Shown here: positions 33,840-42,433 of the stretch, piece by piece
How the letters are laid out: every line of letters starts with the position of its first letter
Position numbering within the stretch: position 1 is the stretch's first letter
NCBI GenBank assembly: GCA_002701385.1
Contig: NZVD01000089.1
Location: 12,599 to 58,754, forward strand
DNA: 46,156 bases
Direction: 5' to 3'
Origin: Rhodopirellula sp.
GTDB taxonomy: Bacteria > Planctomycetota > Planctomycetia > Pirellulales > Pirellulaceae
Position numbers and translations under genes: made by a program
The notes under the pieces: generated by a model
Database searches by the model: none
Seen by the model: the letters and a program-made list of their open reading frames with translations, nothing else
Told to the model about the DNA's origin: nothing

Positions 33840-34732
33840 TGTCTTGCCAAAGGGTGAGACTTCTCATAGATATCGCGGAGTTTAGCCGTTGTTAAGTGTG
33901 TATAAATCTGAGTCGTGACCAAGCTCTTATGTCCCAGCAATTCCTGTACACTACGAATGTCAGCTCCGCGATCCAGCAGATGAGTTGCAAAACTGTGCCG
34001 CAACGTATGGGGTGAGGTTCGTTGGTCTAACCCAGTTAGCTTGATGTATTTCTCCATCATACGTCGCACACTACGTGTCGTTATCCGCTTACCAAAACGA
34101 TTTGTGAATACCGGTGCCTCTGGCTGAGATCGCCTTGTATGGTTGCTTCGGGAAAGCCAAGAATTCAGCGCGTCTAAAGCGTAACTTCCAAGAGGTGAAA
34201 ATCGTTCTTTCTTACCCTTACCGCGCACTCTGATTAGTCCTTCATCCAGTTCTAAATCGGAATAGTTAAGACCGACCAATTCACTGACACGCAGCCCACC
34301 AGAATAAATCGTTTCCAACATAGCGCGATCACGGATTCCTAATTGATCCGACAGGTCTGGAGCATCCAAAAGTTGCCCAATTTCATCTGTGGATAAGAAG
34401 TGGGGTAACTGTCGATGTTTGCGAGGATTCCTGAGAGGTTTTGCAGGATTCTCGTCGATAAGGGCTTCCCGCTGGCAGAATTTAAAGAAGCTGCGTAACG
34501 TCGCAAGGCGTCTAGCAATTGTAGAACGGGCATAACCTGCCTCGGCCATCTGACTGACAAACTCGCGTAAATCAGATGATCGAAAATCGCGGGCTTCCGG
34601 ATAAGTTCCATCTTCATATTCGAAGAAATACTTGAACGCCTCTAAGTCATCCTTATAGCTCTTGATCGTAAATTCAGACGCATTTCGCTCTGAATCAAGG
34701 TACCTGAGGAATCTTCGAATTGCATCTATCAT
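33836..34732 (-). CDS. Tyrosine recombinase XerC/XerD type
   Basis: 298-residue integrase-fold recombinase that resolves chromosome dimers at dif-like sites. N-terminal SAM-like core-binding domain (1-90, IKSYKDDLEAFKYFFEY) and catalytic domain with R148 (GGLRVSELV), K172 (GKGKKER), H242/R245 (HTLRHSFATHLL), H268 (LLGHKS) and nucleophile Y277 (TQIYTH). Length and lack of extra domains fit chromosomal XerC/XerD rather than a phage integrase. Whether C or D cannot be told. Preceded on the same strand, four bases apart, by a 77-residue gene. Confidence 0.94.
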   Translation of the reverse strand: MIDAIRRFLRYLDSERNASEFTIKSYKDDLEAFKYFFEYEDGTYPEARDFRSSDLREFVSQMAEAGYARSTIARRLATLRSFFKFCQREALIDENPAKPLRNPRKHRQLPHFLSTDEIGQLLDAPDLSDQLGIRDRAMLETIYSGGLRVSELVGLNYSDLELDEGLIRVRGKGKKERFSPLGSYALDALNSWLSRSNHTRRSQPEAPVFTNRFGKRITTRSVRRMMEKYIKLTGLDQRTSPHTLRHSFATHLLDRGADIRSVQELLGHKSLVTTQIYTHLTTAKLRDIYEKSHPLARH

Positions 34733-34736
34733 CGGT

Positions 34737-34970
34737 CTAGTCGTTCGAGGAAACCGCTCGATAGCGAGATCGCATAGCTTTCTCTATGCGAGTTAACTTA
34801 CGAACCTTTTGGCTCATTACAGCTGCATCATACCAGGTGAAACTTAAATCTGGATTTGACGCATATCTACCAAGTTGTCGGAGCGTCGTTTTTCGATTTT
34901 CATCATTAAAAAGGAAAATGTACTTTTCCTCGCCTTTAACCAGTGCAAGCACATTAATATTATTTGACAT
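34737..34970 (-). CDS. Small basic protein upstream of the xer gene
   Basis: 77 residues, no signal peptide. N-terminal strands NINVLALVKGEEKYIFLFND look like a small antiparallel sheet, then a helix and DLSFTWYDAAVMSQKVRKLTR, ending in a basic tail. Stop codon is four bases before the xer start, suggesting coupled translation. I think short proteins like this, ending with a similar R-K-L segment, recur beside xer genes in planctomycetes but cannot confirm. Function unknown. Confidence 0.65.
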   Translation of the reverse strand: MSNNINVLALVKGEEKYIFLFNDENRKTTLRQLGRYASNPDLSFTWYDAAVMSQKVRKLTRIEKAMRSRYRAVSSND

Positions 34971-35292
34971 TATTTAACTCATTCGGCACATGAATTATCG
35001 AAGCGATTTGTTTTTTTATCGGTATGTATTTGGGGCTCTCATAACCACTCTCCTAGGTTTGTGGACTTGTTCTTTTTGAAAAGTTAAGCTGTTCCGGTTC
35101 TGAGGTTTTTTCGAGGTGAAAACACTTAAGCAGAGCATCCGTTAGAGAATTTATCACGCAGTCTGGCCTGCCAAACTGGAGCTTTAAGAAGTTCACCCCC
35201 CCCGCTTCAAAACCACCTAGAAATTCGCTAACCTTAGTTAACTGGTTCATATTTCAAGTTGTCACTGCTCGACTATTTCAGAAAGATTTCAA
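34971..35292. other. Intergenic region upstream of sucC
   Basis: 322 bases between the divergent 77-residue gene and sucC. AT-rich with a C8 run near 35196 and a T-rich stretch near 35010. A 65-codon frame (35053-35250, minus) is open but lacks a ribosome site and any recognisable feature, so it is not called. No riboswitch or clear promoter seen. Confidence 0.5.
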
Positions 35293-36480
35293 ATGAAGAT
35301 ACATGAATTCCAGGCCAAGGAATTATTTGCAAATGCTGGTGTCGCAGTATTGCAAAATCGCGTGGCCACGACGGCTGCAGAGGCAGCTGCTGCGTTCGAA
35401 GAATTGGGGACGGCAGTAGCAGTTGTTAAAGCTCAGATTCACGCCGGGGGTCGTGGTAAAGGGACTACCGTAGAAAACCCTGAACAGCATGGTGTTCAGC
35501 TAGTCAAAAGCGCTGCTGAAGCACAGGAAGTAGCTGAAAACTTGCTTGGCAAGACTCTCGTAACTATCCAGACAGGCCCTGAGGGTAAAGTCGTCAATCA
35601 GGTATTGATTGAACAGGGATGCGATATCGCCAGAGAGCTTTATCTCGGTATCGTTTTGGACCGAGCGGTGAAAATGCCTGTGCTAATGTGCTCGACAGAA
35701 GGGGGTGTTGAAATCGAGAAGGTGGCCGAAGAAACTCCGGAACTAATTTACAAGGAGCATTTCGATCCACATTTCGGACTGCAGGGATACCAAGTGCGAA
35801 AACTATGTAAGAAGCTAGGTATCACCGGAGCTAGTGTTCGTTCGGCAGTTAAATTCATGCAAACGTTATGTAAACTTTACGTAGAGTTTGATTGTAGCCT
35901 CGCCGAGATAAATCCTTTGGTAGTGACATCGGATGGGGATCTAATAGCTTTGGACGCAAAAATGTCATTCGACTCAAATGCGATGTATCGACAAAAAGGC
36001 GTCGCTGAATATCGCGATCTTTCAGAGGAAGAGCCTACCGAAATACGTGCTGGCGAGGCAGGTTTGAGCTATATCAAATTGGATGGGAACATTGCATGCT
36101 TGGTAAATGGCGCTGGATTAGCGATGTCGACAATGGATATCATCAAGTTACATGGAGGGGAACCAGCCAATTTCCTCGATGTAGGTGGCGGAGCGGACAA
36201 GGACCAGGTTACAGAGGCGTTTCGCATTCTCCTTTCTGATCCAAACGTGAAAGCTGTGCTTGTAAACATTTTTGGAGGGATTGCTAGGTGTTCTACAATC
36301 GCTGATGCTATCGTAGCTGCATCTAAAGAAGTTGGCTTTGAAGTCCCATTAGTCGTTCGTCTCGAGGGAACTGAAGTTGAAGAAGGCCGACGAATCCTAG
36401 AAGAGAGTGATGTCGATATCATCACGGCGACAGATCTCACTGACGCGGCTTCTAAAGTGTGCGCAGCAATTGGCGCGTAG
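35293..36480 (+). CDS. sucC: Succinyl-CoA ligase (ADP-forming) beta subunit
   Basis: TCA-cycle enzyme; with SucD it interconverts succinyl-CoA and succinate while making ATP or GTP. 395 residues with the [16 protein letters not shown] start, ATP-grasp [19 protein letters not shown]-type [14 protein letters not shown] and the C-terminal CoA-ligase-like [13 protein letters not shown]. All usual regions are intact. Followed 35 bases later by sucD on the same strand, the normal bacterial arrangement. No strong ribosome site is visible at the ATG. Confidence 0.97.
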   Translation: MKIHEFQAKELFANAGVAVLQNRVATTAAEAAAAFEELGTAVAVVKAQIHAGGRGKGTTVENPEQHGVQLVKSAAEAQEVAENLLGKTLVTIQTGPEGKVVNQVLIEQGCDIARELYLGIVLDRAVKMPVLMCSTEGGVEIEKVAEETPELIYKEHFDPHFGLQGYQVRKLCKKLGITGASVRSAVKFMQTLCKLYVEFDCSLAEINPLVVTSDGDLIALDAKMSFDSNAMYRQKGVAEYRDLSEEEPTEIRAGEAGLSYIKLDGNIACLVNGAGLAMSTMDIIKLHGGEPANFLDVGGGADKDQVTEAFRILLSDPNVKAVLVNIFGGIARCSTIADAIVAASKEVGFEVPLVVRLEGTEVEEGRRILEESDVDIITATDLTDAASKVCAAIGA

Positions 36481-36515
36481 TCCTCACACGATCAAACATA
36501 AAAGAGAAAAAGATA

Positions 36516-37394
36516 ATGAGCATTCTCATCAATAAAGATACAAAAGTAATTTGTCAGGGTATTACCGGGGGCGCTGGCACTTTTCATACCCGCGGATGTC
36601 GTGACTACGGTACCAATATGGTTGGTGGCGTAACCCCCGGCAAAGGTGGTCAGGACGTCGATGGGTTACCTGTTTTTGACACGGTCGAAGAAGCAGTCGA
36701 CCAAACAGGCGCTGATGCAACGATGATATTCGTGCCAGCTCCCTTTACTGCTGATGCAATTCTTGAAGCTGTTGACGCAGGTATCAAGACTATTGCTGCG
36801 ATCACCGAAGGCGTACCTGTACTTGATATGGTACGGGTTTACGAGGCGATTCAAGCGAGTGATTCAACTCTTATTGGTCCGAACTGTCCAGGATTAATCA
36901 CGCCGGGCGAATGCAAGATCGGGATTATGCCAGGATATATCCACACGCCTGGCACCGTTGGCATTATGAGTCGCTCCGGCACATTGACCTATGAAGCAGT
37001 CTGGCAGACCAGTAATGTCGGACTCGGACAATCAACCTGCGTAGGACTTGGAGGAGATCCCATTGTTGGTACTTCCTTCATCGACCTATTCAAACTTTAT
37101 GAAGCTGACGATGGTACTGAGGCTATTATGATGATCGGCGAAATCGGGGGCACGGCAGAAGAAGAAGCAGCAGCGTTTGTTGCGGAGCATGTAACCAAGC
37201 CGGTTGCTGCGTTTATCGCCGGACGTACCGCGCCTCCTGGAAAACGTATGGGGCATGCCGGCGCGATCATTTCTGGTGGGAAAGGTACTGCAGCAGAAAA
37301 AGTAAAGGCGTTAGAGGCTGCTGGAATCGAGGTTGCGGAGAGTCCAGCTGACATGGGTGCTGCCTTGCAGCGCGCGATTGCCAAACATAGCTAA
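36516..37394 (+). CDS. sucD: Succinyl-CoA ligase alpha subunit
   Basis: CoA-binding and phosphohistidine subunit, 292 residues from ATG 36516 (AAGAGAAAAAGAT lies upstream). CoA-binding Rossmann part begins [19 protein letters not shown], with [15 protein letters not shown]; the phosphohistidine is in [30 protein letters not shown] and SRSGTLTYE are typical. The longer frame from 36459 is rejected because it overlaps sucC. Co-transcribed with sucC. Confidence 0.97.
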   Translation: MSILINKDTKVICQGITGGAGTFHTRGCRDYGTNMVGGVTPGKGGQDVDGLPVFDTVEEAVDQTGADATMIFVPAPFTADAILEAVDAGIKTIAAITEGVPVLDMVRVYEAIQASDSTLIGPNCPGLITPGECKIGIMPGYIHTPGTVGIMSRSGTLTYEAVWQTSNVGLGQSTCVGLGGDPIVGTSFIDLFKLYEADDGTEAIMMIGEIGGTAEEEAAAFVAEHVTKPVAAFIAGRTAPPGKRMGHAGAIISGGKGTAAEKVKALEAAGIEVAESPADMGAALQRAIAKHS

Positions 37395-37413
37395 AAGACC
37401 GGACTCAGAAGCA

Positions 37414-37432
37414 AGCCTTGTGCCTTAAGGCT
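37414..37432 (+). terminator. Weak stem-loop after sucD
   Basis: Six-base-pair arms (37414-37419 and 37427-37432) with a seven-base loop, 20 bases after the sucD stop, no U-run. A second 5-bp inverted repeat (37443-37456) lies just before the convergent lipoprotein stop. Possible but unproven transcript end. Confidence 0.3.
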
Positions 37433-37457
37433 ACGCAGCTATAGTGATTATTCACTT

Positions 37458-38102
37458 TCAGTTACCGATTCCCAAGATGATGCCACTACGACGAGAAGGA
37501 GCGTAAGGCTGATAGTACGTTCGCGCGGGTGGGCTATGGTGGTAATGTCGCTCCACTACGACCGGACCAGCGTTTGAGCGTTGGATGGTAGTAGATGGCG
37601 GTGTTCCGGTTGCTGCATAACTACCTGCAGCCTGATACGCCTTTATCACCTCAGCTGAAATTCCTTTTTGGGTGAGATTGATAATGTCGTCGGTTGATAG
37701 GTTTTGCGCCGCTCCGCGGCCCTGCAGTTGGGAGATTATTACGTCGTCTGACACATTGGCTTGAACCATCCTTTCTACTTGTTGGATCGTCACTGAAGCG
37801 TCGACGCGCTGACTAGCAGAGCTGCGCAATAGCTCTTGGTCCTGCTGGAACTTTGCTTCATACGCGTCGGAGCGTCGTTGAGCCGTCTCACCAATTATAT
37901 TTCCCGCGATCGCACCTGTTGTCGCCCCGATCAGGGCGCCGCGAAGAGGCGAGTCATTGTTAGCGCCAATCGCGGCTCCAGCAGCGGCGCCAATTAATGC
38001 ACCATTGGCAGTGCCTGCAGCTTCTTTATCTGAGGAAACGCAACCAACAAACGCCAAAAGGAAAGCAATTAGGCAGAGATGAAGAATTATACGTATTTGC
38101 AT
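37458..38102 (-). CDS. Glycine-zipper lipoprotein
   Basis: 214-residue lipoprotein: hydrophobic signal with lipobox FVGC (lipidated C21). Residues 30-75 form a Gly/Ala-rich glycine-zipper block (GALIGAAAGAAIGA, GALIGATTGAIAG) of the kind that inserts into or packs in membranes. The middle (90-165) is helical with SHOCT-like ILTQKGIS spacing, and the tail is Pro/Tyr/His-rich. Outer-membrane or periplasmic location likely. Convergent with sucD. Family members are often called 'glycine zipper domain-containing protein'; role unknown. Confidence 0.82.
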   Translation of the reverse strand: MQIRIILHLCLIAFLLAFVGCVSSDKEAAGTANGALIGAAAGAAIGANNDSPLRGALIGATTGAIAGNIIGETAQRRSDAYEAKFQQDQELLRSSASQRVDASVTIQQVERMVQANVSDDVIISQLQGRGAAQNLSTDDIINLTQKGISAEVIKAYQAAGSYAATGTPPSTTIQRSNAGPVVVERHYHHSPPARTYYQPYAPSRRSGIILGIGN

Positions 38103-38179
38103 TGGGTCGTGCTCACTTAATAGGCTGAATGAGGTCGAATATTCACAGATGATCCAAAATCCGTCAAGTTCGAATTAGC

Positions 38180-38185
38180 TATAAT
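38180..38185 (+). promoter_or_regulatory. Candidate -10 element before the Dabb gene
   Basis: TATAAT about 33 bases upstream of the ATG at 38218, with AGGAAA between. No good -35 hexamer at normal spacing. Confidence 0.35.
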
Positions 38186-38217
38186 AGAACTTTGCCTTTT
38201 TCCACAGGAAATCCACG

Positions 38218-38529
38218 ATGCCGAAGATTCAACACATGGTCCTTTTTGACTTCAAGGAAGAGACCACACCGTCGACCATTGATAATATCTTTCAAGAGTT
38301 GGCGGGGCTTAAAGCCCTTTGCCCTGGAATCCTTCACTATGCTGGCGGTGCCTATTCGAGTCCCGAGGGAATGAATGGAGACTTCACACACGGATTCCTT
38401 ATGACGTTCGACTCTTCGGAAAACAGAGATATATATCTACCCCATCCAGAACACGAACGTGTCAAGTCGATCATTCTCCCGCACATTAAAAACGTGATAG
38501 CATTTGATTGTGAAGACGCATCTGTCTAG
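38218..38529 (+). CDS. Dabb (stress-responsive A/B barrel) domain protein
   Basis: 103-residue ferredoxin-like dimeric alpha/beta barrel protein. The start KIQHMVLFDFKEET, the middle GDFTHGFLMTFDSSENRDIYLPHPEH and the end PHIKNVIAFDCE are typical of Dabb proteins, which include small cyclases and many uncharacterised members. No signal peptide. AGGAAA precedes the ATG. Start of a three-gene stretch with an alpha/beta hydrolase 26 bases downstream; may act on a related metabolite. Confidence 0.9.
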   Translation: MPKIQHMVLFDFKEETTPSTIDNIFQELAGLKALCPGILHYAGGAYSSPEGMNGDFTHGFLMTFDSSENRDIYLPHPEHERVKSIILPHIKNVIAFDCEDASV

Positions 38530-38555
38530 TTAACTTGAATGTATGGAGTCTGCTA

Positions 38556-39485
38556 ATGCCAAGCGTTGATTTCAAAGAGCGTTTACTCGCCGGTTTAGGT
38601 GGCCCGTTCCCAGAGGGAGGCGATCTAAACGTCAAGACAATTCGTGTCGAGAAAAAGGACGGCTATCGTCTGGAGTGGATTACCTACGACAGCGAGCCCA
38701 ACGACTCGATTCCGGCTGTCGTTTTGGTACCCGATGGTGTCGATGGCAATAATCCTGCACCCGCTATTTGCATCTGGCATCAACATAATGGTCAATGGCA
38801 TCTCGGTAAATCTGAACCAGCTGGTCTTGCAGGTAATGAGATGCATCATACTGGTGTAGCATTAGTGCGCGAAGGTTATGTCGTATTGTGTCCTGACGCC
38901 CTCGGATTTGAAGATCGCGCGAAAGGCTTTCAGCTGCAGGGCGGAGCGCTAGAGAGGCTGCTTTATCTTAAATATGTAGTCCGTGGTAAAACGATGGCTT
39001 GGAAAAATGTCTTAGATATGCGTCGTGCGGTTGATTACATAAGTAGCCGGGCAGACGTTGATTCCGAACGACTGGGCTGTTATGGACATTCCATGGGCTC
39101 GACACATGCTTACATGCTTGGACCATGGGAGCCACGCTTAAATGCCACTGTTTGTAATTGCTGCCTACCTACATACGCTGCTATCGAAGAACATGAAATA
39201 CTACATTGCTTCCCAAATTTCGTGACAGGCATTTATCCCGAAGCCGACACCCCCGATATTGTCTCGCTAATTGCACCACGAGCTTTACATATGAATTTCG
39301 GGGAACTCGACGGCGGGAGTCCTATTGAATATGTAAAAAAGGCAATGCCCGTAATACGGCGAGCCTATGAAAGCATGCACGCGGAAGACAACTTTTCATT
39401 CTTCATAGAACCTGCAGTAGGGCACGTGCTAAGCGATGAGATGTGGCAACGTACTAAATCGTTTTTCGCGAAGAATTTGGGTTAA
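38556..39485 (+). CDS. Alpha/beta hydrolase (dienelactone hydrolase / acetyl-xylan-esterase-like)
   Basis: 309-residue cytosolic hydrolase. Nucleophile elbow GHSMG places the catalytic Ser at 179; the acid is probably the Asp in FGELDGGSP and the His lies in AVGHVLS near the end. Planctomycete-type substrate part with QGGALERLLYLKYVVRGKTMAWKNV before the nucleophile, a common feature of this subgroup (related to glucuronoyl/carbohydrate esterases). ATG 38556 is preceded by GGAG; a TTG seven codons upstream opens the longest frame. Follows the Dabb gene by 26 bases, probably an operon. Substrate unknown. Confidence 0.85.
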   Translation: MPSVDFKERLLAGLGGPFPEGGDLNVKTIRVEKKDGYRLEWITYDSEPNDSIPAVVLVPDGVDGNNPAPAICIWHQHNGQWHLGKSEPAGLAGNEMHHTGVALVREGYVVLCPDALGFEDRAKGFQLQGGALERLLYLKYVVRGKTMAWKNVLDMRRAVDYISSRADVDSERLGCYGHSMGSTHAYMLGPWEPRLNATVCNCCLPTYAAIEEHEILHCFPNFVTGIYPEADTPDIVSLIAPRALHMNFGELDGGSPIEYVKKAMPVIRRAYESMHAEDNFSFFIEPAVGHVLSDEMWQRTKSFFAKNLG

Positions 39486-39494
39486 GCAGAGTAT

Positions 39495-40427
39495 TCAAAA
39501 CTCGCGATTGATTTCCCAGCTTCGATGCTTCTGCGTCGACTTACTGATGGACCATGGTTTACTAAGATTGAAATCCCGATGTATTTTTACAGCTTCCTTC
39601 CGGTCGATCCATTTGTCATGGATATGGAGCTGATAACGCAGCCTGAGCGCTTCCGATTGCGTGAGCTGAATCGAGGCATCCCGGTTTATCGACGGCCCCA
39701 TCCATCCGTCTTCACGTACATGCCACTTGGAAGGGTAGCTCGGGTTACTTTTGTGATCGTGTAATGTTATGCCGTTGATGACCTGGACGCCATTGGTTGC
39801 TCTCACCGGCCCACTGTAATCCATGTATGCTGACGGCCTTCCGAAGATGTTGGCCTCGGTAACTTGACCGTCAGAATTAGTGAGCCTTCCACCACCAAAA
39901 TGCTCAGCAATCGAAGCGCCCACACGGACAGCGATGATTCCATAATTTGTCTGATTTAGATTTACAACACCATGAGTGCTCTGTAATTCAAGTTGGAATT
40001 CGATTAAATACTCCCCGTTTGCCAATGGCCGTAACGCGACTACCGTTTGCTGGTTCAATAGGGGGCGATCTTCGTGACCATCATAGTAATCAAGGATTAC
40101 GGCCATAGCTGCGTAGTCATCGCCTTCGATATAATCTAGCCACTGACGTTGACGAATCTGAGTCCCCGTCCCATTTGCCCAGAAATCAAATGACTCGATG
40201 CTATTATGCGCAAACCATATGCCCGCATGATGGTCATGATTAGGTGCACCCGGATGTCCCATTCTCACTAGGTTAGCACCGGATGGGCCATTAACCGGAT
40301 GCAAAAATGGGCGTGGGTATTGTCCGCCGTAATGCCATCGAAATAGCTCCATTCCGTCTAACGTGAAGGAAGTCTGTGAGTCTGCTTCCGGGACGATTTG
40401 GCATCTCGGTATTTTGTAATCAACCAT
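39495..40427 (-). CDS. DUF6807 (PmoA-like) family protein
   Basis: 310-residue beta-rich protein without a signal peptide. The segments RPFLHPVNGPSGANLVR, GHPGAPNHDHHAGIWFAHNS and the later HDHK..YPSKWHVREDGWMG match the 'methane oxygenase PmoA' label used for a common planctomycete/verrucomicrobial family (DUF6807). It has nothing to do with particulate methane monooxygenase; these genes often sit with sugar-oxidoreductase or catabolic genes. The conserved His cluster (NHDHHAG) suggests metal or sugar binding. Convergent with the hydrolase, nine bases apart. Confidence 0.85.
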   Translation of the reverse strand: MVDYKIPRCQIVPEADSQTSFTLDGMELFRWHYGGQYPRPFLHPVNGPSGANLVRMGHPGAPNHDHHAGIWFAHNSIESFDFWANGTGTQIRQRQWLDYIEGDDYAAMAVILDYYDGHEDRPLLNQQTVVALRPLANGEYLIEFQLELQSTHGVVNLNQTNYGIIAVRVGASIAEHFGGGRLTNSDGQVTEANIFGRPSAYMDYSGPVRATNGVQVINGITLHDHKSNPSYPSKWHVREDGWMGPSINRDASIQLTQSEALRLRYQLHIHDKWIDRKEAVKIHRDFNLSKPWSISKSTQKHRSWEINREF

Positions 40428-40484
40428 AGTAGTTTTCTCACGAGGATAATGTGTCTCGACCTGCAGGTTACGGTGCGAAGCGGT

Positions 40485-40490
40485 TATAAT
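40485..40490 (+). promoter_or_regulatory. Candidate -10 element before the aldolase gene
   Basis: TATAAT about 54 bases upstream of the ATG at 40544, in the divergent gap with the DUF6807 gene. No good -35 partner, so tentative. Confidence 0.3.
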
Positions 40491-40543
40491 CTTATCTTAC
40501 GACATCCAGCCCGCTAAGTCTTGCATGCAATTGGAGAGCAATC

Positions 40544-41320
40544 ATGCCCGTGTTGAAGGAACGCTTTGCAAACGGAGAGATTCTAAATTTCTTCGCGTTA
40601 TCACGCCTAGTTAATCCAGTATCCATCGAACTTTACTCACTTCGCGGCGGATTTGATGGCTTTTGGCTCGACCTCGAACACGGCCAGGCTACGGTGGACC
40701 AAATTCGAGCTGCATTTGTTACGGCTCGTGCAGTTGGACTCAATCAATTCGTCCGGATGGCTCCTACAGGATATCACGAGGTCGCTCAGTACCTTGAACT
40801 TGGAGCGGCCGGAGTCATGGCGGCCCAAATCGACAGTGCTGCGCAAGCAGCAGAGTTTGCGAGCTGGGCGAAATTTCCACCGCAAGGCGTGCGTGGCATG
40901 AACATGAGTGGTGTTGACGGCCGGTTCACGACTCGTAGTGCTGCTGAATTTTACGAAAATGCAAACCAGGAGGTATTCGTTGCAATTCAAATAGAAACGC
41001 TGGGCTCACTGGAAGAGGTGGAATTAATTGCGGAATTGCCGAACGTGGACCATCTTTTCATTGGGCCGTCCGACCTTTCAATAGCGCTAGGAAACTACCC
41101 GGAATTCCACGCCGACATTCTATGGGATGCCGTTGATCGAGTTGCCACGGCTTGTTCAAAGCATGGTAAAAGTTGGGGAGCCGTTACTCCGGATCCGCGG
41201 TGGGCGGAAAAAGCAAGGAGTAAGGGGTGTCAGTTAATTTCGATGAGTAATGAGACGATCGCGATGAAGCTTGGCATTGACGCTATCAAGGCGAACTTCA
41301 AAGAACAATTTAACGATTAG
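40544..41320 (+). CDS. HpcH/HpaI-family class II aldolase
   Basis: Metal-dependent pyruvate aldolase of 258 residues, cytosolic. Motifs: GFDGFWLDLEHGQ, VRMAPTGYHEVAQYLELGAAGVMAAQIDSA (Arg and metal Glu region), FPPQGVRGMN and VAIQIETLGSLEEVELIAELPNVDHLFIGPSDLS (metal Glu/Asp). This group cleaves 2-keto-3-deoxy acids such as those from uronic or rhamnonic acid or from homoprotocatechuate. TTGGAGAGC precedes the ATG. Convergent with the serine hydrolase with an 18-base gap. Exact substrate unknown. Confidence 0.9.
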   Translation: MPVLKERFANGEILNFFALSRLVNPVSIELYSLRGGFDGFWLDLEHGQATVDQIRAAFVTARAVGLNQFVRMAPTGYHEVAQYLELGAAGVMAAQIDSAAQAAEFASWAKFPPQGVRGMNMSGVDGRFTTRSAAEFYENANQEVFVAIQIETLGSLEEVELIAELPNVDHLFIGPSDLSIALGNYPEFHADILWDAVDRVATACSKHGKSWGAVTPDPRWAEKARSKGCQLISMSNETIAMKLGIDAIKANFKEQFND

Positions 41321-41338
41321 GCCAATCGAACTATCTAC

Positions 41339-42433
41339 CTAATCCCACGCCAAACGAACCATATTTGCGAAGGTGATTTGCCTGCGGTCCTCCAACCCCA
41401 TTGGTTCGTTCGTAAGAATAACTCCGTATACGCCTCGTATCGGATCCATCCAGACTAATGTCCCAGTTGCGCCCCAATGGCCAAACGTTTCGACCGGCAG
41501 TATTGCTCCGAACCCACGTGGATGATTGGGCCAATTTAGTTGCCAACCGAACCCCCAGGGGATTGCACTCGAAGTTCCAGCACGTAACTTGCGAAACCCT
41601 TCTAACTGATTACTAGTCATCGCGCGAAGGGTACTGCGTGAGATAATCCCATCGCCACCTTCCAATATTCTTAAGAGATGAGCGCAGAATTGTCCTAGAT
41701 CATCAACGCTGGAAATCAGTCCGCCCCATGGGGCTCCAAGTGTTCGCCAATAATCGCTATTCCACCCCCAGGTCTCATGACCATCCTGCGACTCTACCAT
41801 CGACGCGACCGGGGGACGAACGCTCTTGAGTACATCCGTCGGACAACCCAGCCAAGTTTGCGTCATTCCTAGTGGTTCGAAAATCCGTTCGCTTAAAAAC
41901 TCTGGCGTAGAATTTGACGTAACAAGTCCTAGGATAGTGCTGAGCGTAAGAATACCAGTGCTTTGATAATGCACCCGAGTGCCCGGCGCATAAACAAGGT
42001 CAACTCGATTTACGTGATCTTGGAACTCTTCTAGAGTTGCGCCTGCCTTTCGTAGCTCTATATTGTTAGGGAGCATATCCGGCAAGCCGGATGTGTGCGT
42101 AAGACAATGAGCGATACGAATTTCCGCTTTTGCCCCTACGCCAAACTCAGGAATATACTTGGAGACCAAATCACTGGTTCTTAGGATCCCTTCTTCCACC
42201 AAAAGCATAATTGCCGTTGCGATAAATGGTTTAGTGGGCGAGGCAATAAGAAACGTGCTGGCATGGTCGACTGGGATTTTTCCTTCGGCGTCGTCGGTTC
42301 CGGCATAAAATGACTCAGAGGCACCATCCGAATTACCCGTTTGCGCCGCGATTGCTCGGACTTCCCTGTTGTCCACCCAGTGCTGCAACGTCTCCCAGGC
42401 CAATGAAAGTTTATTCGCGTTAAATGACTTCAT
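41339..42433 (-). CDS. Serine hydrolase, beta-lactamase class C / esterase type, cytosolic
   Basis: 364-residue penicillin-binding-fold hydrolase. Catalytic SxxK as SPTK (S65-K68), the YxS triad element as YQS (Y156-S158), and a late HxG-like FGHWGATGT. There is no signal peptide, so this is not a secreted beta-lactamase; an esterase or lactonase acting inside the cell fits better. The start overlaps the end of tctA by 14 bases on the same strand, so its translation is probably coupled to the transporter. Confidence 0.9.
   Translation of the reverse strand: MKSFNANKLSLAWETLQHWVDNREVRAIAAQTGNSDGASESFYAGTDDAEGKIPVDHASTFLIASPTKPFIATAIMLLVEEGILRTSDLVSKYIPEFGVGAKAEIRIAHCLTHTSGLPDMLPNNIELRKAGATLEEFQDHVNRVDLVYAPGTRVHYQSTGILTLSTILGLVTSNSTPEFLSERIFEPLGMTQTWLGCPTDVLKSVRPPVASMVESQDGHETWGWNSDYWRTLGAPWGGLISSVDDLGQFCAHLLRILEGGDGIISRSTLRAMTSNQLEGFRKLRAGTSSAIPWGFGWQLNWPNHPRGFGAILPVETFGHWGATGTLVWMDPIRGVYGVILTNEPMGLEDRRQITFANMVRLAWD

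Noticed and set aside
33836-34732. Phage or integron integrase
   Set aside because: Length, domain content and surroundings fit chromosomal XerC/XerD; no attachment site or cassette array seen.
35053-35250. 65-codon minus-strand frame between the small xer-linked gene and sucC
   Set aside because: No ribosome site, no recognisable motif, odd composition and a C8 run inside; reads like intergenic DNA.
39495-40427. Particulate methane monooxygenase subunit
   Set aside because: The PmoA label on this family is a misnomer; the protein is soluble with no membrane helices.
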